Shown: positions 34,048-43,520, counted from the first letter of the stretch. The stretch: DNA of 64,000 nt from Arthrobacter alpinus (GCF_001294625.1 NZ_CP012677.1:3982454-4046453), one strand, 5' to 3'. Made by a program: numbers and translations. Notes: a model not told the origin generated them from the sequence alone.

Positions 34048-35388
34048 GTGAGCATAGTCATCGCCGTGGAGACCAGTGACGTTCGTTTTCCGACGTCGCG
34101 TGAATTGGATGGCTCGGATGCCATGAACCCGGATCCGGACTACTCCGCGGCCTACCTTCGCATTGTCACGGACAGCGGTGACGGCCTTGAAGGGCACGGT
34201 TTCGTGTTCACCATTGGAAGAGGCAATGACGTGGAAACGGCTGCCATCAAGGCGTTGACACCCTATGTTCTTGGCCGCAACGCCGAGGAACTTCTTGCGG
34301 ATATGGGAGCCACCTGGAAAGAGCTGGCCCATGATTCCCAGTTGCGCTGGCTGGGCCCGGAAAAGGGCGTCATGCACATGGCCATCGGCGCCGTCATCAA
34401 CGCGCTGTGGGATCTGAAGGCCAAGCGAGCCGGGTTGCCGTTGTGGCAGCTGCTGGGGCAGATGACGCCGGAGGAGCTTGTTGACCTGGTGGACTTCCGC
34501 TACCTCACGGATGCCCTGACCCGGGACGAGGCCCTGCAAATTCTGCACGCGGCCGAACCCGGTCGCGCGCAGCGGACGGCCACCTTGCTCGCCGAAGGCT
34601 ACCCCGGCTACACCACCACGCCCGGCTGGCTGGGGTACTCGGATGAGAAATTGACGCGACTGGCCCACGAGGCCGTGTCCGCCGGCTTCAAGCAGATCAA
34701 GCTCAAAGTTGGCGCCGACCTTCAGGACGACATCCGCCGCCTGCGTGCGGCTCGTGCCGCCGTCGGGCCGGAGATCTTGATTGCCGTGGATGCCAACCAG
34801 CGTTGGGACGTGGCCGAAGCCATCGAATGGATGGGCCACTTGGCCGAATTCGGCATTGCCTGGATCGAGGAGCCCACCAGCCCGGATGACATCCTGGGCC
34901 ACGCCGCCATTGCCCGGGCTGTGGCGCCAATCCCGGTGGCCACCGGCGAGCACGTGCAAAACCGTGTGGTGTTCAAGCAAATGCTTCAGGCCGATGCGCT
35001 CCAGGTCCTGCAAATCGACGCCTCCCGGGTGGCCGGCGTCAACGAGAACGTGGCGATCCTGCTACTTGCGGCCAAGTTCGGCGTTCGGGTCTGCCCGCAT
35101 GCCGGAGGCGTGGGGTTGTGCGAGGCCGTGCAGCACCTGTCCATGTTTGACTTTGTGGCGGTGTCGGGGACCAAGGAGGGCCGCATGATTGAATTTGTGG
35201 ACCACCTGCACGAGCACTTCGTCACACCGATTGACGTCCACGACGGCTGCTACTTCCCGCCCACAACACCCGGCGGCGGCAGCGAAATGCATACGGCCTC
35301 CATCGCCGAATTCACTTTCCCCGATGGTGGCTTCTGGCTGGCGGATGCGCAGACAAGGCAGGTACAAGACGTGGAAGTAGCGGTTTAG
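34048..35388 (+). CDS. L-fuconate dehydratase (enolase superfamily)
   Basis: A 446-residue mandelate-racemase-type enzyme. Its start ([20 protein letters not shown], then [18 protein letters not shown]) is characteristic of L-fuconate dehydratases. The catalytic lysine pair is in [10 protein letters not shown], metal ligands follow in [19 protein letters not shown] and TGEHVQNR, and the histidine base in CPHAGGVGL. It removes water from L-fuconate to give 2-keto-3-deoxy-L-fuconate. GTG 34048 has AGGGAG upstream. It is the first gene of a plus-strand operon running through to the lactonase. Confidence 0.93.
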   Translation: MSIVIAVETSDVRFPTSRELDGSDAMNPDPDYSAAYLRIVTDSGDGLEGHGFVFTIGRGNDVETAAIKALTPYVLGRNAEELLADMGATWKELAHDSQLRWLGPEKGVMHMAIGAVINALWDLKAKRAGLPLWQLLGQMTPEELVDLVDFRYLTDALTRDEALQILHAAEPGRAQRTATLLAEGYPGYTTTPGWLGYSDEKLTRLAHEAVSAGFKQIKLKVGADLQDDIRRLRAARAAVGPEILIAVDANQRWDVAEAIEWMGHLAEFGIAWIEEPTSPDDILGHAAIARAVAPIPVATGEHVQNRVVFKQMLQADALQVLQIDASRVAGVNENVAILLLAAKFGVRVCPHAGGVGLCEAVQHLSMFDFVAVSGTKEGRMIEFVDHLHEHFVTPIDVHDGCYFPPTTPGGGSEMHTASIAEFTFPDGGFWLADAQTRQVQDVEVAV

Positions 35389-35392
35389 GGCA

Positions 35393-36709
35393 ATGCCACA
35401 GCAAGTTCACGTAGACCACGCGCTTTGGTTCACCGAGGCACGTTTTGGCATGTTTGTGCACTGGGGCTTGTATTCCTTGGCGGCCCGGCACGAGTGGGTG
35501 AAGTACCAGGAGGAAATATCCAACCAGGAGTACCAAAAATACTTTGAGCACTTTGACCCGGATCTCTACGACCCCCGGGAGTGGGCGGCAGCTGCCAAAA
35601 AGGCTGGCATGAAGTACGTGGTGCTGACCACCAAGCACCACGACGGATTCTGCCTGTGGGATTCCGCCTTGACGGACTACAAGGCCAGCAACACCCCCTA
35701 CGGCAAGGACCTGTTGACACCCTACGTCGAGGCGCTGCGCGAGGCGGGTCTGAAGGTGGGCTTCTACCACTCGGTCATCGACTGGCAGCATCCGGACTTC
35801 GCCATCGACGGCAACCACTCCGAGCGGAACAACCCGGCCGCCGTGGAATTGAACAAGACCCGCGACGGCGGCAACTACCGTGCGTACCTGCACGGCCAGG
35901 TCCGCGAACTGCTGACCAACTACGGGAAGATCGATTACCTGTTCTTCGACTTCTCCTACCCCACCGTCGACGGCGCGGCGTCGGCCGGGACAACGTTCCC
36001 CGGCAAGGGCCGCAAGGATTGGGGCTCGGCGGAACTGCTGGGCATGATCCGGGACTTGCAACCCGGCATCGTGGTCAACGACCGCCTGGATGTTCCCGGA
36101 GACTTTGTCACCCCAGAGCAGTACCAGCCCGCTGGCGCCATGTTCAGCGGGGGCAAACAAGTGCCGTGGGAGGCCTGTCAGACGCTTAACGGAAGCTGGG
36201 GCTATGACCGGGACAACCTCGACTACAAGTCTGCTGACCTGCTGGTGAGGATGCTCATTGACGGGGTGTCCAAGGGCGGAAACCTGCTGCTCAACGTCGG
36301 CCCTACGGCTCGTGGCGAGATCGATTCGCGCGCCCACGGCGCCCTTGACGGCATGGGGGAGTGGATGCGTGTCCACGGCAGATCAATCTACGGCGCGGGG
36401 GCCGCCGCTGCGGTGCCGCCGCAGGACGGGCGGTACACTCGCCGCGGCGACCGGCTGTACCTGCACCTTTTTGCCTGGCCGTTCCAGTTTGTGCACCTGC
36501 CGGCGCTGGCGGGCAAGGTCCGCTATGCGCAGTTGCTCAACGACGCCTCAGAGGTGGCCATGATGATCCTTGGCCCGGGCCAGGCCGCAGGGCACATGAC
36601 CCCTGCCGGCCAGGACGCCGGGACCTTGACGCTGAAGCTTCCTGTGCAACGGCCCAATGTGGCCGTGCCCGTGATTGAACTGTTCCTCAATGAAGAAGGT
36701 GAGATCTGA
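35393..36709 (+). CDS. GH29 alpha-L-fucosidase, intracellular
   Basis: A 438-residue glycoside hydrolase of family 29. Landmarks are WFTEARFGMFVHWGLYSL, YVVLTTKHHDGFCLWDS, the nucleophile region KIDYLFFDFSYP (about residue 185), IVVNDR and VPWEACQTLNGSWGY. There is no signal peptide, so it must act on fucosylated sugars already brought into the cell. It starts 4 bases after the dehydratase stop and its stop shares a base with the mutarotase start. The released L-fucose would feed the enzymes encoded alongside. Confidence 0.93.
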   Translation: MPQQVHVDHALWFTEARFGMFVHWGLYSLAARHEWVKYQEEISNQEYQKYFEHFDPDLYDPREWAAAAKKAGMKYVVLTTKHHDGFCLWDSALTDYKASNTPYGKDLLTPYVEALREAGLKVGFYHSVIDWQHPDFAIDGNHSERNNPAAVELNKTRDGGNYRAYLHGQVRELLTNYGKIDYLFFDFSYPTVDGAASAGTTFPGKGRKDWGSAELLGMIRDLQPGIVVNDRLDVPGDFVTPEQYQPAGAMFSGGKQVPWEACQTLNGSWGYDRDNLDYKSADLLVRMLIDGVSKGGNLLLNVGPTARGEIDSRAHGALDGMGEWMRVHGRSIYGAGAAAAVPPQDGRYTRRGDRLYLHLFAWPFQFVHLPALAGKVRYAQLLNDASEVAMMILGPGQAAGHMTPAGQDAGTLTLKLPVQRPNVAVPVIELFLNEEGEI

Positions 36710-37020
36710 TGCACAAGATCGCCCTGCACACCCGACTCAAGGCGGGGAAAGAGGCAGAATACGATTCCGTCCACTCCACCATCAGTGACGAGCTTGACGC
36801 TGCCCTGCGCACCGCCGGCGTGCACCACTGGAACATCTGGCGCAGCGGCCGGGAACTCTTCCACGTCGTCGAGGTGGATGACTACCAGGCAATGCGCAAG
36901 GAACTCGCCACCAACCCCGTGAACATCGTCTGGCAGTCCGTCATGGCCGAGTTGCTCGAGGTTGCGGACGACTACTCCGGCGATGACATGGGCTTGGCGA
37001 AAGTGTGGGAACTGCCATGA
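36709..37020 (+). CDS. L-rhamnose/L-fucose mutarotase-family protein
   Basis: A 103-residue protein of the L-rhamnose mutarotase (RhaM, DUF718) family: HTRLKAGKEAEYDSVHSTISDEL, HHWNIWRSGRELFHVVEVDDY and a C-terminal MGLAKVWEL. These enzymes speed exchange of sugar anomers. Here it most likely serves L-fucose, giving the form used by the dehydrogenase. It is coupled on both sides by overlapping start and stop codons. Confidence 0.9.
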   Translation: MHKIALHTRLKAGKEAEYDSVHSTISDELDAALRTAGVHHWNIWRSGRELFHVVEVDDYQAMRKELATNPVNIVWQSVMAELLEVADDYSGDDMGLAKVWELP

Positions 37021-37985
37021 GTGTTCCGGAACTGGGCCGGCTGGGCTTCGGTGCCGCGGGCATCGGCAATTTGTATCGGGCCATGGACGATGCCGTTGCT
37101 ACCGCCACCATCGCGGCCGCCTGGGACACGGGCATCAGGTACTTTGACACGGCACCCCACTACGGGCTGGGCCTGTCAGAGCGCCGTGTGGGCGCCTTCT
37201 TGGCCACGAAACCCCGCAATGAGTTTGTTATTTCCACCAAGGTGGGGCGCATCCTGGAGCCGGCGTTCAACCCGTCGGGGGCCAGGGACGCCGAAGGCTT
37301 CGATGTTCCAGCGGACGCCGTGCGCCGCTGGGACCCTTCCGAAGCCGGCATCCGCCGCAGCCTTGAGGACTCCCTGACACGGCTGGGCCTGGACCGCATC
37401 GACATCGCCTACTTGCACGACCCCGACGTCTACGACCTGGAAGCCGGAATCAGTCAGGCCCTGCCGGCGCTGGAAAAGCTGCGCGCCGAGGGCCTGGTCG
37501 GGGCCATCGGTGTGGGAGCCAACTCCGCCCACGCGCTGCGCGAGTGCGTGCAGGCCGCGGACCTGGACCTGATCATGCTCGCCGGACGCTACACCCTGCT
37601 GGAACAGCCTGCCGCCGCCGCTCTGCTGCCCCTGTGCGCCGAACGTGGCGTGGGCGTGGCCAATTGCGGCGCCTTCAACTCCGGACTCCTGGCCCGGCCG
37701 GTGGTCCCGGCGGATGCGCACTACAACTACGAGCCCGCCCCGGCCGCCATTGTGGCCCGTGCCAGGGCGCTCGCTGCCTGCTGCGAGGAATTTGGTGTGG
37801 AACTGCCGACGGCGGCACTTCATTTTGCCGCCAACCATCCCGTCGTGCGCACAGTGGTTGTGGGCGCGAGCCGCCCCGAACAAATTACACAAAGTGCACA
37901 ACGCATGTCGACGCCGGTCCCGGCAGGGTTGTGGAACGAAATGGTCGACCGCGGGCTGCTTGCGGGGGAGCTCGTCCATGGCTAA
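37017..37985 (+). CDS. Aldo/keto reductase, probable L-fucose 1-dehydrogenase
   Basis: A 322-residue aldo/keto reductase: LGFGAAGIGNLY, the Asp and Tyr of the active site in YFDTAPHYGLGLSER, the Lys in ISTKVGR, and TVVVGASRPEQI at the cofactor end. It resembles D-threo-aldose (L-fucose) 1-dehydrogenases, which oxidise L-fucose to the lactone. ATG 37017 overlaps the mutarotase stop (ATGA) and is preferred over the GTG at 37005. The position between mutarotase and lactonase fits the assignment. Confidence 0.88.
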   Translation: MSVPELGRLGFGAAGIGNLYRAMDDAVATATIAAAWDTGIRYFDTAPHYGLGLSERRVGAFLATKPRNEFVISTKVGRILEPAFNPSGARDAEGFDVPADAVRRWDPSEAGIRRSLEDSLTRLGLDRIDIAYLHDPDVYDLEAGISQALPALEKLRAEGLVGAIGVGANSAHALRECVQAADLDLIMLAGRYTLLEQPAAAALLPLCAERGVGVANCGAFNSGLLARPVVPADAHYNYEPAPAAIVARARALAACCEEFGVELPTAALHFAANHPVVRTVVVGASRPEQITQSAQRMSTPVPAGLWNEMVDRGLLAGELVHG

Positions 37986-38892
37986 GACGCCCGCACCGGC
38001 CACCGCTGTGCCGACCACCGCTGTGGTGGGCCGGACGCCTCAGACGGGCAACGGCGTCGTCCGCCTGGATTCCCACCTGCACCTGTGGGAGTTGGGGGAG
38101 GGCATGTATTCCTGGCTAAATCCTGAATTGGGGCCGCTCTACAACACCTTTACGGCGGGGCAGTCCCGGGAAACACTGGCTGGTGCGGGGGTTCGGCGCG
38201 CCATCCTGGTGCAGGCGGATGACACCGCCGCGGATACCGTGGCCATGCTGGAAAACGCTGCGGAGAACGATTTCATCGCCGGCGTGGTGGGCTGGCTGCC
38301 GCTGGAAGATCCTGCAGCCGGGGCCTCTTTGTTGGAGAAATGGTTGGCACAGCCCAAGTTTTGTGGCGTGCGGACCTTGATCCATGACGATCCGCGCCCG
38401 AATGTGCTGGATCTTGCCCCGGTGCGGGAGTCCCTGCGCATGCTGGCACGGGCAGGGCTGCCCTTCGACGTGCCGGACGCGTTCCCCCGGCATCTGGGGC
38501 AGGTGGCGGCCCTTGCCGCCGAGTTGCCCGGGCTGACGGTGGTGCTGGACCACCTGGGCAAGCCGCCGCGGGCCGGAACGCCTGACGAGTTAGCGCACTG
38601 GGAGCGGGAATTCCGGGCTGTGGCTGCCCTGCCCAACACCGTGGCCAAGCTGTCCGGGCTGCATTGCCCCGGTGCAGAATTCAGCGCGCAGGCGTTGGAG
38701 AGGGTCTGGGACATTGCCTTGGACGCCTTCGGGCCGCAGCGGCTCATGTTTGGCGGGGACTGGCCCGTGAGCCTGCTCGGGGCAGACTACGCGCGATGCG
38801 TTCAGGTGGTGGCAGCCCTGCTTGAGCCCTTGAGCGGCACCGAAGCCGCTGACATTTGGTCGGGCACCGCTGAGCGGATTTACCTCCGATAA
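37978..38892 (+). CDS. Amidohydrolase-family L-fuconolactonase
   Basis: A 304-residue TIM-barrel amidohydrolase of the amidohydrolase-2 type, as found in sugar lactonases. LDSHLHLWELGEGMYSWL is the N-terminal metal motif, VVLDHLGKPP the central histidine and MFGGDWPVSLLGA the terminal aspartate. It would open L-fucono-lactone to L-fuconate. ATG 37978 overlaps the dehydrogenase gene by 8 bases; the open frame continues upstream without biological meaning. The first 30 residues (Ala/Thr/Pro-rich) look disordered and may mean that a later start is used. Confidence 0.9.
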   Translation: MAKTPAPATAVPTTAVVGRTPQTGNGVVRLDSHLHLWELGEGMYSWLNPELGPLYNTFTAGQSRETLAGAGVRRAILVQADDTAADTVAMLENAAENDFIAGVVGWLPLEDPAAGASLLEKWLAQPKFCGVRTLIHDDPRPNVLDLAPVRESLRMLARAGLPFDVPDAFPRHLGQVAALAAELPGLTVVLDHLGKPPRAGTPDELAHWEREFRAVAALPNTVAKLSGLHCPGAEFSAQALERVWDIALDAFGPQRLMFGGDWPVSLLGADYARCVQVVAALLEPLSGTEAADIWSGTAERIYLR

Positions 38893-38901
38893 CCTTTTCG
38901 T

Positions 38902-38916
38902 AAACATCGGATGTTT
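38902..38916. promoter_or_regulatory. GntR operator before the fucose importer
   Basis: AAACATCGGATGTTT is the exact reverse complement of the operator at 33979-33993. It lies 10 bases after the lactonase stop and about 200 bases before the importer genes. A TAAAAT box at 38922-38927 could be the -10 element, but no good -35 is seen. Confidence 0.75.
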
Positions 38917-39073
38917 TAGCGTAAAATATCTATCTTTGTGTCGTGGATAACATACCATGGGGTAAGTTCCGTTGCTCCAATGGTGGAATCGGATCCACGT
39001 GAATACCGACGTTACGGTAATATTCAAACAATTTGTCAGACTTTGGCGCTCGGGGAACCGCTTCGCCAAGAGG

Positions 39074-39085
39074 TCTGACGTCAGA
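39074..39085. promoter_or_regulatory. Perfect 12-base palindrome upstream of the importer
   Basis: TCTGACGTCAGA lies 28 bases before the ATG of the ATPase gene. TTGGCG/CGCCAA pairing just upstream could form a hairpin. It could be a second operator (for example for a LacI-type or catabolite regulator). No such regulator is encoded in the window. Confidence 0.4.
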
Positions 39086-39113
39086 TCTCATTAATAACGC
39101 TTGAGAGGGCAGT

Positions 39114-40646
39114 ATGAGCAACCATCTTCTTCGCATGAGCGGGGTGAACAAGAGTTTCCCTGGCGTCAAGGCACTGTCAGAGATGCAGCTGGATCTGGGA
39201 TACAACGAGGTTCTGGCCCTGGTGGGCGAGAACGGTGCCGGCAAGTCAACCCTCATGAAACTGCTCTCCGGCATCTATGTCCCTGACTCCGGCAAGTTTG
39301 AAATTGACGGCGAAGAGGTCGCTATTGCGGGCACTAAGCATGCTCAGGAACTGGGTATCAGCATCATCCACCAGGAATTCAACCTGATGCAGGACCTGAC
39401 GGTGGCCCAGAACATCTACATCGGCCGCGAACCCCGTCTTGGCGGCATGTTCCTCAGTGAACGCAGGCTCAACCGCAAGGCCGCATTCTTGTTCGAGAAG
39501 ATCAACATCGATCTGGACCCGAAGGCCCGTGTGGGAGACCTAACAGTTGCCAAGCAGCAGATGGTCGAAATAGCGAAGGCACTCTCCTACAAGTCACGCA
39601 TCCTGATCATGGATGAGCCGACCGCTGCGTTGAACGACGCTGAAGTGGCCACCTTGCACGATCTCATCCGGAACTTCACCAGCGAAAAAACCGGTGTCAT
39701 CTACATCTCGCACCGAATGGATGAGCTCAAAGCCATCTCCAACCGCATCAGCGTCATACGCGACGGCGAATACATCGACACCGTCAACACCGCCGAAACC
39801 AGCATGGCCGAGGTCATAAACTTGATGGTTGGCCGGGAAATCTCCGGAAACCAGCGTCCGGAAGCAATCCCACACACCAGCGACGTCGTCTTGAAGGTGA
39901 CCGGGCTCTGCACCAAAGATCTCCTGGACAATGTCAGCTTTGAGCTGCGTAAGGGGGAAATTTTGGGTTTTGCCGGCCTCATGGGTGCCGGCCGGACCGA
40001 GGTGGCTCGCGCCATCGTGGGAGCTGACCGTATTAGCTCAGGATCCATTGAGCTAAACGGTTCCCCGGTGACCATTGGAAATCCGGCCATCGCCGCCAAC
40101 CTGGGCCTTGGGTACCTCTCGGAAGACCGCAAACATCTTGGGCTGATGCTCGAACGCGACGTCAAGGACAACATTGCTCTGAGCTCGCTGAAGATGTTTA
40201 GCCGCATGGGTGTCCTGGATAACCGGGCCATGAAAGCCACGGCAACCGAATACATTGACAAGCTGCGCATCAAGACGCCCTCAAGTGCCCAAGCGGCCAA
40301 GAACCTCTCGGGCGGCAACCAGCAAAAGATCGTCATTGCCAAATGGCTCGTCAAGGACTGCGACGTCCTCATCTTTGATGAGCCCACCCGCGGCATCGAC
40401 GTAGGTGCCAAGGAAGAGATCTACACACTCCTGAACGACCTGGCGGCGCAAGGGAAGTCCATCATCATGATCTCCTCAGAACTGCCCGAGGTCCTGCGGC
40501 TTTCACACCGCATCGCCGTGATGTGCGAGGGGCGGCTCACCGGATTCCTTTCCAACGCCGAGGCCAACCAGGCAAACATCATGGCCTTGGCTACGCAAAG
40601 TACTGAAGATGCCACCGCCAGCAACCGTGCCAGCGCGCAGCGCTAA
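39114..40646 (+). CDS. Sugar ABC transporter ATPase, RbsA/XylG type
   Basis: A 510-residue protein with two ABC modules. The first has VGENGAGKSTLMKLLSG and LIMDEPTAALNDAEV; the second has the typical altered P-loop GLMGAGRTEVARAI, NLSGGNQQKIVIAKWL and IFDEPTRGIDVGAKEEI. This is the monosaccharide (ribose/xylose) importer form. It is the first gene of the importer operon, with GAGGG 5-6 bases before ATG 39114. The likely cargo is L-fucose or a small fucosylated sugar. Confidence 0.93.
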   Translation: MSNHLLRMSGVNKSFPGVKALSEMQLDLGYNEVLALVGENGAGKSTLMKLLSGIYVPDSGKFEIDGEEVAIAGTKHAQELGISIIHQEFNLMQDLTVAQNIYIGREPRLGGMFLSERRLNRKAAFLFEKINIDLDPKARVGDLTVAKQQMVEIAKALSYKSRILIMDEPTAALNDAEVATLHDLIRNFTSEKTGVIYISHRMDELKAISNRISVIRDGEYIDTVNTAETSMAEVINLMVGREISGNQRPEAIPHTSDVVLKVTGLCTKDLLDNVSFELRKGEILGFAGLMGAGRTEVARAIVGADRISSGSIELNGSPVTIGNPAIAANLGLGYLSEDRKHLGLMLERDVKDNIALSSLKMFSRMGVLDNRAMKATATEYIDKLRIKTPSSAQAAKNLSGGNQQKIVIAKWLVKDCDVLIFDEPTRGIDVGAKEEIYTLLNDLAAQGKSIIMISSELPEVLRLSHRIAVMCEGRLTGFLSNAEANQANIMALATQSTEDATASNRASAQR

Positions 40647-40674
40647 ACCAAGACAAGAAAGTGAAGGCTAAGAC

Positions 40675-41697
40675 ATGACCTTGGTAAAGGACACTGCGCA
40701 AACTAGCAAGATTGCCAGTGACAAGAAATCAGAAATGGCAACCCGAATCCGGGCCAGCTTCCAGCAGTTGTTGGCATTTGCAAGTTTGTTGGCCCTTGTG
40801 GTGTTCTTCTCTGTCGCCAGCGAGAACTTCTATCAAGCCGGCAACCTCTCCAACATCCTGCTCTCCACCGTAGTGACAGGCCTGTTGGCGCTGGGCACCA
40901 CGTTTGTCATCATCACCGGTGGCATCGACCTGTCCATCGGTACGGGCATGACGCTTTGCTCGGTCATGACGGCCTGGTTCATGACTCAACTGGGGCTGCC
41001 CATGATCCTGGGCGTGCTGGCCGGCGTGGCCTTCGGTGCCCTCATCGGCAGTGTCAACGGTTTCTTTGTTGCAGTGCTGAAAATCCCGTCCTTTATTGCC
41101 ACACTGGCCATGATGATGGTGGCCGCAGGATTAGCGCTTGTCATTTCCGGCACCAAACCGATCTACACCAATGAGGTGCCAGGCTTCCAGAAGATCTTCG
41201 CCCTGGGCAAATCCATTCCCGGATTGGTCATCCCCAACGCCGTGTTTATCCTGTTCGCTGCAGCCATCATTGCCGGCCTGATCTTGTCCAAGACAGTCCT
41301 TGGACGCTACACCTACTCTATTGGCAGCAACGAGCAGGCCACAGCCCTCTCCGGTGTGAACGTGACCAAGTGGACAGTGCTGATCTACACCCTGGCAGGT
41401 TCCTTCACCGGCCTGGCTGGCGTCATCGCCACGGCCCGCTTGAACTCGGCCCAGCCAGCAGGTGGCATGGGCCTGGAGCTTCAGGCGATTGCCGCCGTCG
41501 TTATTGGCGGAACCTCCCTGCAAGGCGGCAAGGGCTCAATCATCGGCACAGTGATTGGTGCGCTGATCATGTCCGTTCTGACCAACGGACTCACCCTCAT
41601 GTCCATCCCGCAGGAGTGGCAGCAGGTGGCCGTGGGCGTGGTCATCATTCTCGCCGTTTACCTGGACATGATGCGTCGCAAAAAGACCGCCAAATAG
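40675..41697 (+). CDS. Sugar ABC transporter permease, RbsC type
   Basis: A 340-residue permease with about ten helices. Typical family features are the GTTFVIITGGIDLSIGTGMTL segment, the loop GRYTYSIGSNEQATALSGVNV, and VVIGGTSLQGGKGSIIGTVIG. It has a 30-residue hydrophilic N-terminus. It lies 28 bases after the ATPase gene and before the binding protein, the usual order in such importers. Confidence 0.93.
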   Translation: MTLVKDTAQTSKIASDKKSEMATRIRASFQQLLAFASLLALVVFFSVASENFYQAGNLSNILLSTVVTGLLALGTTFVIITGGIDLSIGTGMTLCSVMTAWFMTQLGLPMILGVLAGVAFGALIGSVNGFFVAVLKIPSFIATLAMMMVAAGLALVISGTKPIYTNEVPGFQKIFALGKSIPGLVIPNAVFILFAAAIIAGLILSKTVLGRYTYSIGSNEQATALSGVNVTKWTVLIYTLAGSFTGLAGVIATARLNSAQPAGGMGLELQAIAAVVIGGTSLQGGKGSIIGTVIGALIMSVLTNGLTLMSIPQEWQQVAVGVVIILAVYLDMMRRKKTAK

Positions 41698-41771
41698 ACT
41701 TTCCAGCCGCATTTCCCAGCACTGCCGAAACCCATTTAGCCAAAGCGTTCTCACAAAGGAGTAAGAAAATC

Positions 41772-42746
41772 ATGCAAAGAAGAAAATTCCTCTCACTGGC
41801 CTCCATCGCTGCACTGTCCCTGAGCGTTGCTGCCTGCGATACCCCGGCAGCAACCCAGGATGCCGCGGCCGGCAAGAAGCCGTACATCGCCATTGTTTCC
41901 AAGGGCTTCCAGCACCAGTTCTGGCAGTCTGTGAAGCAGGGCGCCGAGAACGCGGCGAAGGAATTCAACGTTGATATCTCCTTTGAGGGCCCGGACAAGG
42001 AAACCAACGTTTCCCAGCAGATGGACCAGCTGAACAACGCCATGGCCAAGAACCCGCAGGCCCTGGCCCTGGCGGCACTTGACTCGAAGGCCGCCGAGGG
42101 CGTGCTGCAGGAGGCCAAGGGCAAGAACATCCCCGTCATCGCCTTTGACTCCGGCGTGGACTCCACCGTCCCCGTCGCCACCGCATCCACGGACAATAAG
42201 GCGGCCGCCGCTGAGGCTGCCAAACACATGGCGGAGCTGTTGGGCAACAAGGGCGACATCGCCATCATCGGCCACTCGCAGACGGCGACCTCCGGCACCG
42301 ATCGTCGCGATGGCTTTGTTGACTACTTGAAGAAGAATGCGCCGGACATCAAGGTCGTTGACATCCAGTACGCCGATGGCGACCAGGCCAAGTCCACGGA
42401 TGCGGCTAAGGCCATTATGACCGCCTATCCGAACCTTGCCGGCGTGTACGGCACCAACGAGGGTGCCGCCATCGGCGTTGTCAACGCTGTCAAAGAAGCG
42501 GGCAAGTCCGGCAAGCTCATCATCGTCGGCTTCGACTCCGGCAAGGCCCAGATGGACGCTATCAAGGAGGGCCTCATGTCCGGGGCCGTCACCCAGAACC
42601 CCGTGGGCATCGGCTACGAAACCGTCAAGGCCGCCGTCGCCGCCATCAAGGGAGAGAAGGTGGAGAAGGTTATCGACACCGGCTTCTACTGGTACGACAA
42701 GGCCAACATCGCAGATCCCAAGATCGCTGCGAACCTCTACGAGTAG
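41772..42746 (+). CDS. Sugar-binding lipoprotein, RbsB type
   Basis: A 324-residue type I periplasmic-binding protein. The signal peptide MQRRKFLSLASIAALSLSV ends in the lipobox VAACD. The mature part has YIAIVSKGFQHQFWQSVKQGAENAA, DQLNNAMAKNPQALALAALDS, VIAFDSGVDS and GYETVKAAVAAI, as in ribose/xylose/galactose binding proteins. AAGGAG is 8-9 bases before ATG 41772; the longer open frame upstream overlaps the permease and is not used. It completes the fucose-cluster importer. Confidence 0.93.
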   Translation: MQRRKFLSLASIAALSLSVAACDTPAATQDAAAGKKPYIAIVSKGFQHQFWQSVKQGAENAAKEFNVDISFEGPDKETNVSQQMDQLNNAMAKNPQALALAALDSKAAEGVLQEAKGKNIPVIAFDSGVDSTVPVATASTDNKAAAAEAAKHMAELLGNKGDIAIIGHSQTATSGTDRRDGFVDYLKKNAPDIKVVDIQYADGDQAKSTDAAKAIMTAYPNLAGVYGTNEGAAIGVVNAVKEAGKSGKLIIVGFDSGKAQMDAIKEGLMSGAVTQNPVGIGYETVKAAVAAIKGEKVEKVIDTGFYWYDKANIADPKIAANLYE

Positions 42747-42773
42747 GATTCGCGCTAAGGTCGGGGCCGTTGT

Positions 42774-42815
42774 GGAAGGCCGGGGGCCGTTGTGGTGATT
42801 CGCCCCCGGCCTTCC
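42774..42815. terminator. Palindrome between the binding protein and gntR genes (14-bp arms)
   Basis: The arms GGAAGGCCGGGGGC (42774-42787) and its complement (42802-42815) enclose a 14-base loop. A partial direct repeat, GGGGCCGTTGTGG, occurs twice at its left side. It lies between converging genes; no T-tract. Confidence 0.7.
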
Positions 42816-42837
42816 CCGGATCTGAAAGAGGCCGCTG

Positions 42838-43509
42838 CTAGAGTGCCTGGCGCAGCCACTGCTCCACCCCGCTGATGTGGACGGTGAGGAGGGCCTTGGC
42901 CAACTCTGCGTCGCCACGTTCCAAGGCCTCGATGATGGCTGTGTGTTCGGCAAGCGTACGGTCAACGGCTTTTTCCTGAGTCAGGCCGCGCCAGATGCGT
43001 GCTCGGACAGTGCTGCTGGAGAGTCCATCCAAAACACTTGTCAGGTAGGAATTATTTGCCGCAGTGGCGATCAGGCCGTGGAAGACAAGGTCGTGCTCCA
43101 CGAGCGACTCGACGCTGGTGTCATCGCCAATGTTCTCCATGGTGGCGCGCAGCTCGGTAATCTCCTCGGGCGATATCCGCCCTGCCGCCATCGCAGCTGC
43201 GGCCGGTTCCAGGATGCGGCGCACCTCAAAAATGTCCAGGATCGACTTGTCCTGGTGCAGGTCCACAATGAATGCCATGGCCTCGGTGAGCAGCTTGGGC
43301 TCCAGGCTGGTGACGTACGTGCCGTCCCCGCGGCGAACATCTAGTACGCGGATGATTTCCAGGGCCTTTACGGCCTCGCGTAGTGAGCTACGGGAGAGGC
43401 CGAGTTTTTCGCTCAGTTCCTTCTCAGGCGGGAGCCTGTCTCCGGCTGACAGCTCGCCGGAGATGATCATGTCCTTGATCTTGGTGATTGCTTCGTCTGT
43501 AACGGCCAT
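42838..43509 (-). CDS. GntR-family (FCD) regulator of the fucose cluster
   Basis: A 223-residue repressor: winged helix RLPPEKELSEKLGLSRSSLREAVKALEIIRVLDVRRGDGTYV, then an FCD domain with FEVRRILEPAAAAMAA, EHDLVFHGLIATAANN, LAEHTAIIEAL and the closing VHISGVEQWL. It is convergent with the importer. The region before its start holds TCGGATGTTT, a half-match to the two operators of the cluster, so weak autoregulation is likely. L-fuconate or a later intermediate would be the expected inducer. Confidence 0.9.
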   Translation of the reverse strand: MAVTDEAITKIKDMIISGELSAGDRLPPEKELSEKLGLSRSSLREAVKALEIIRVLDVRRGDGTYVTSLEPKLLTEAMAFIVDLHQDKSILDIFEVRRILEPAAAAMAAGRISPEEITELRATMENIGDDTSVESLVEHDLVFHGLIATAANNSYLTSVLDGLSSSTVRARIWRGLTQEKAVDRTLAEHTAIIEALERGDAELAKALLTVHISGVEQWLRQAL

Positions 43510-43520
43510 GAATCAATTCT

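Noticed and set aside
41370..41771. N-terminal extension of the sugar-binding protein
   Set aside because: It overlaps the permease gene, and a signal peptide with an AAGGAG site starts at 41772.
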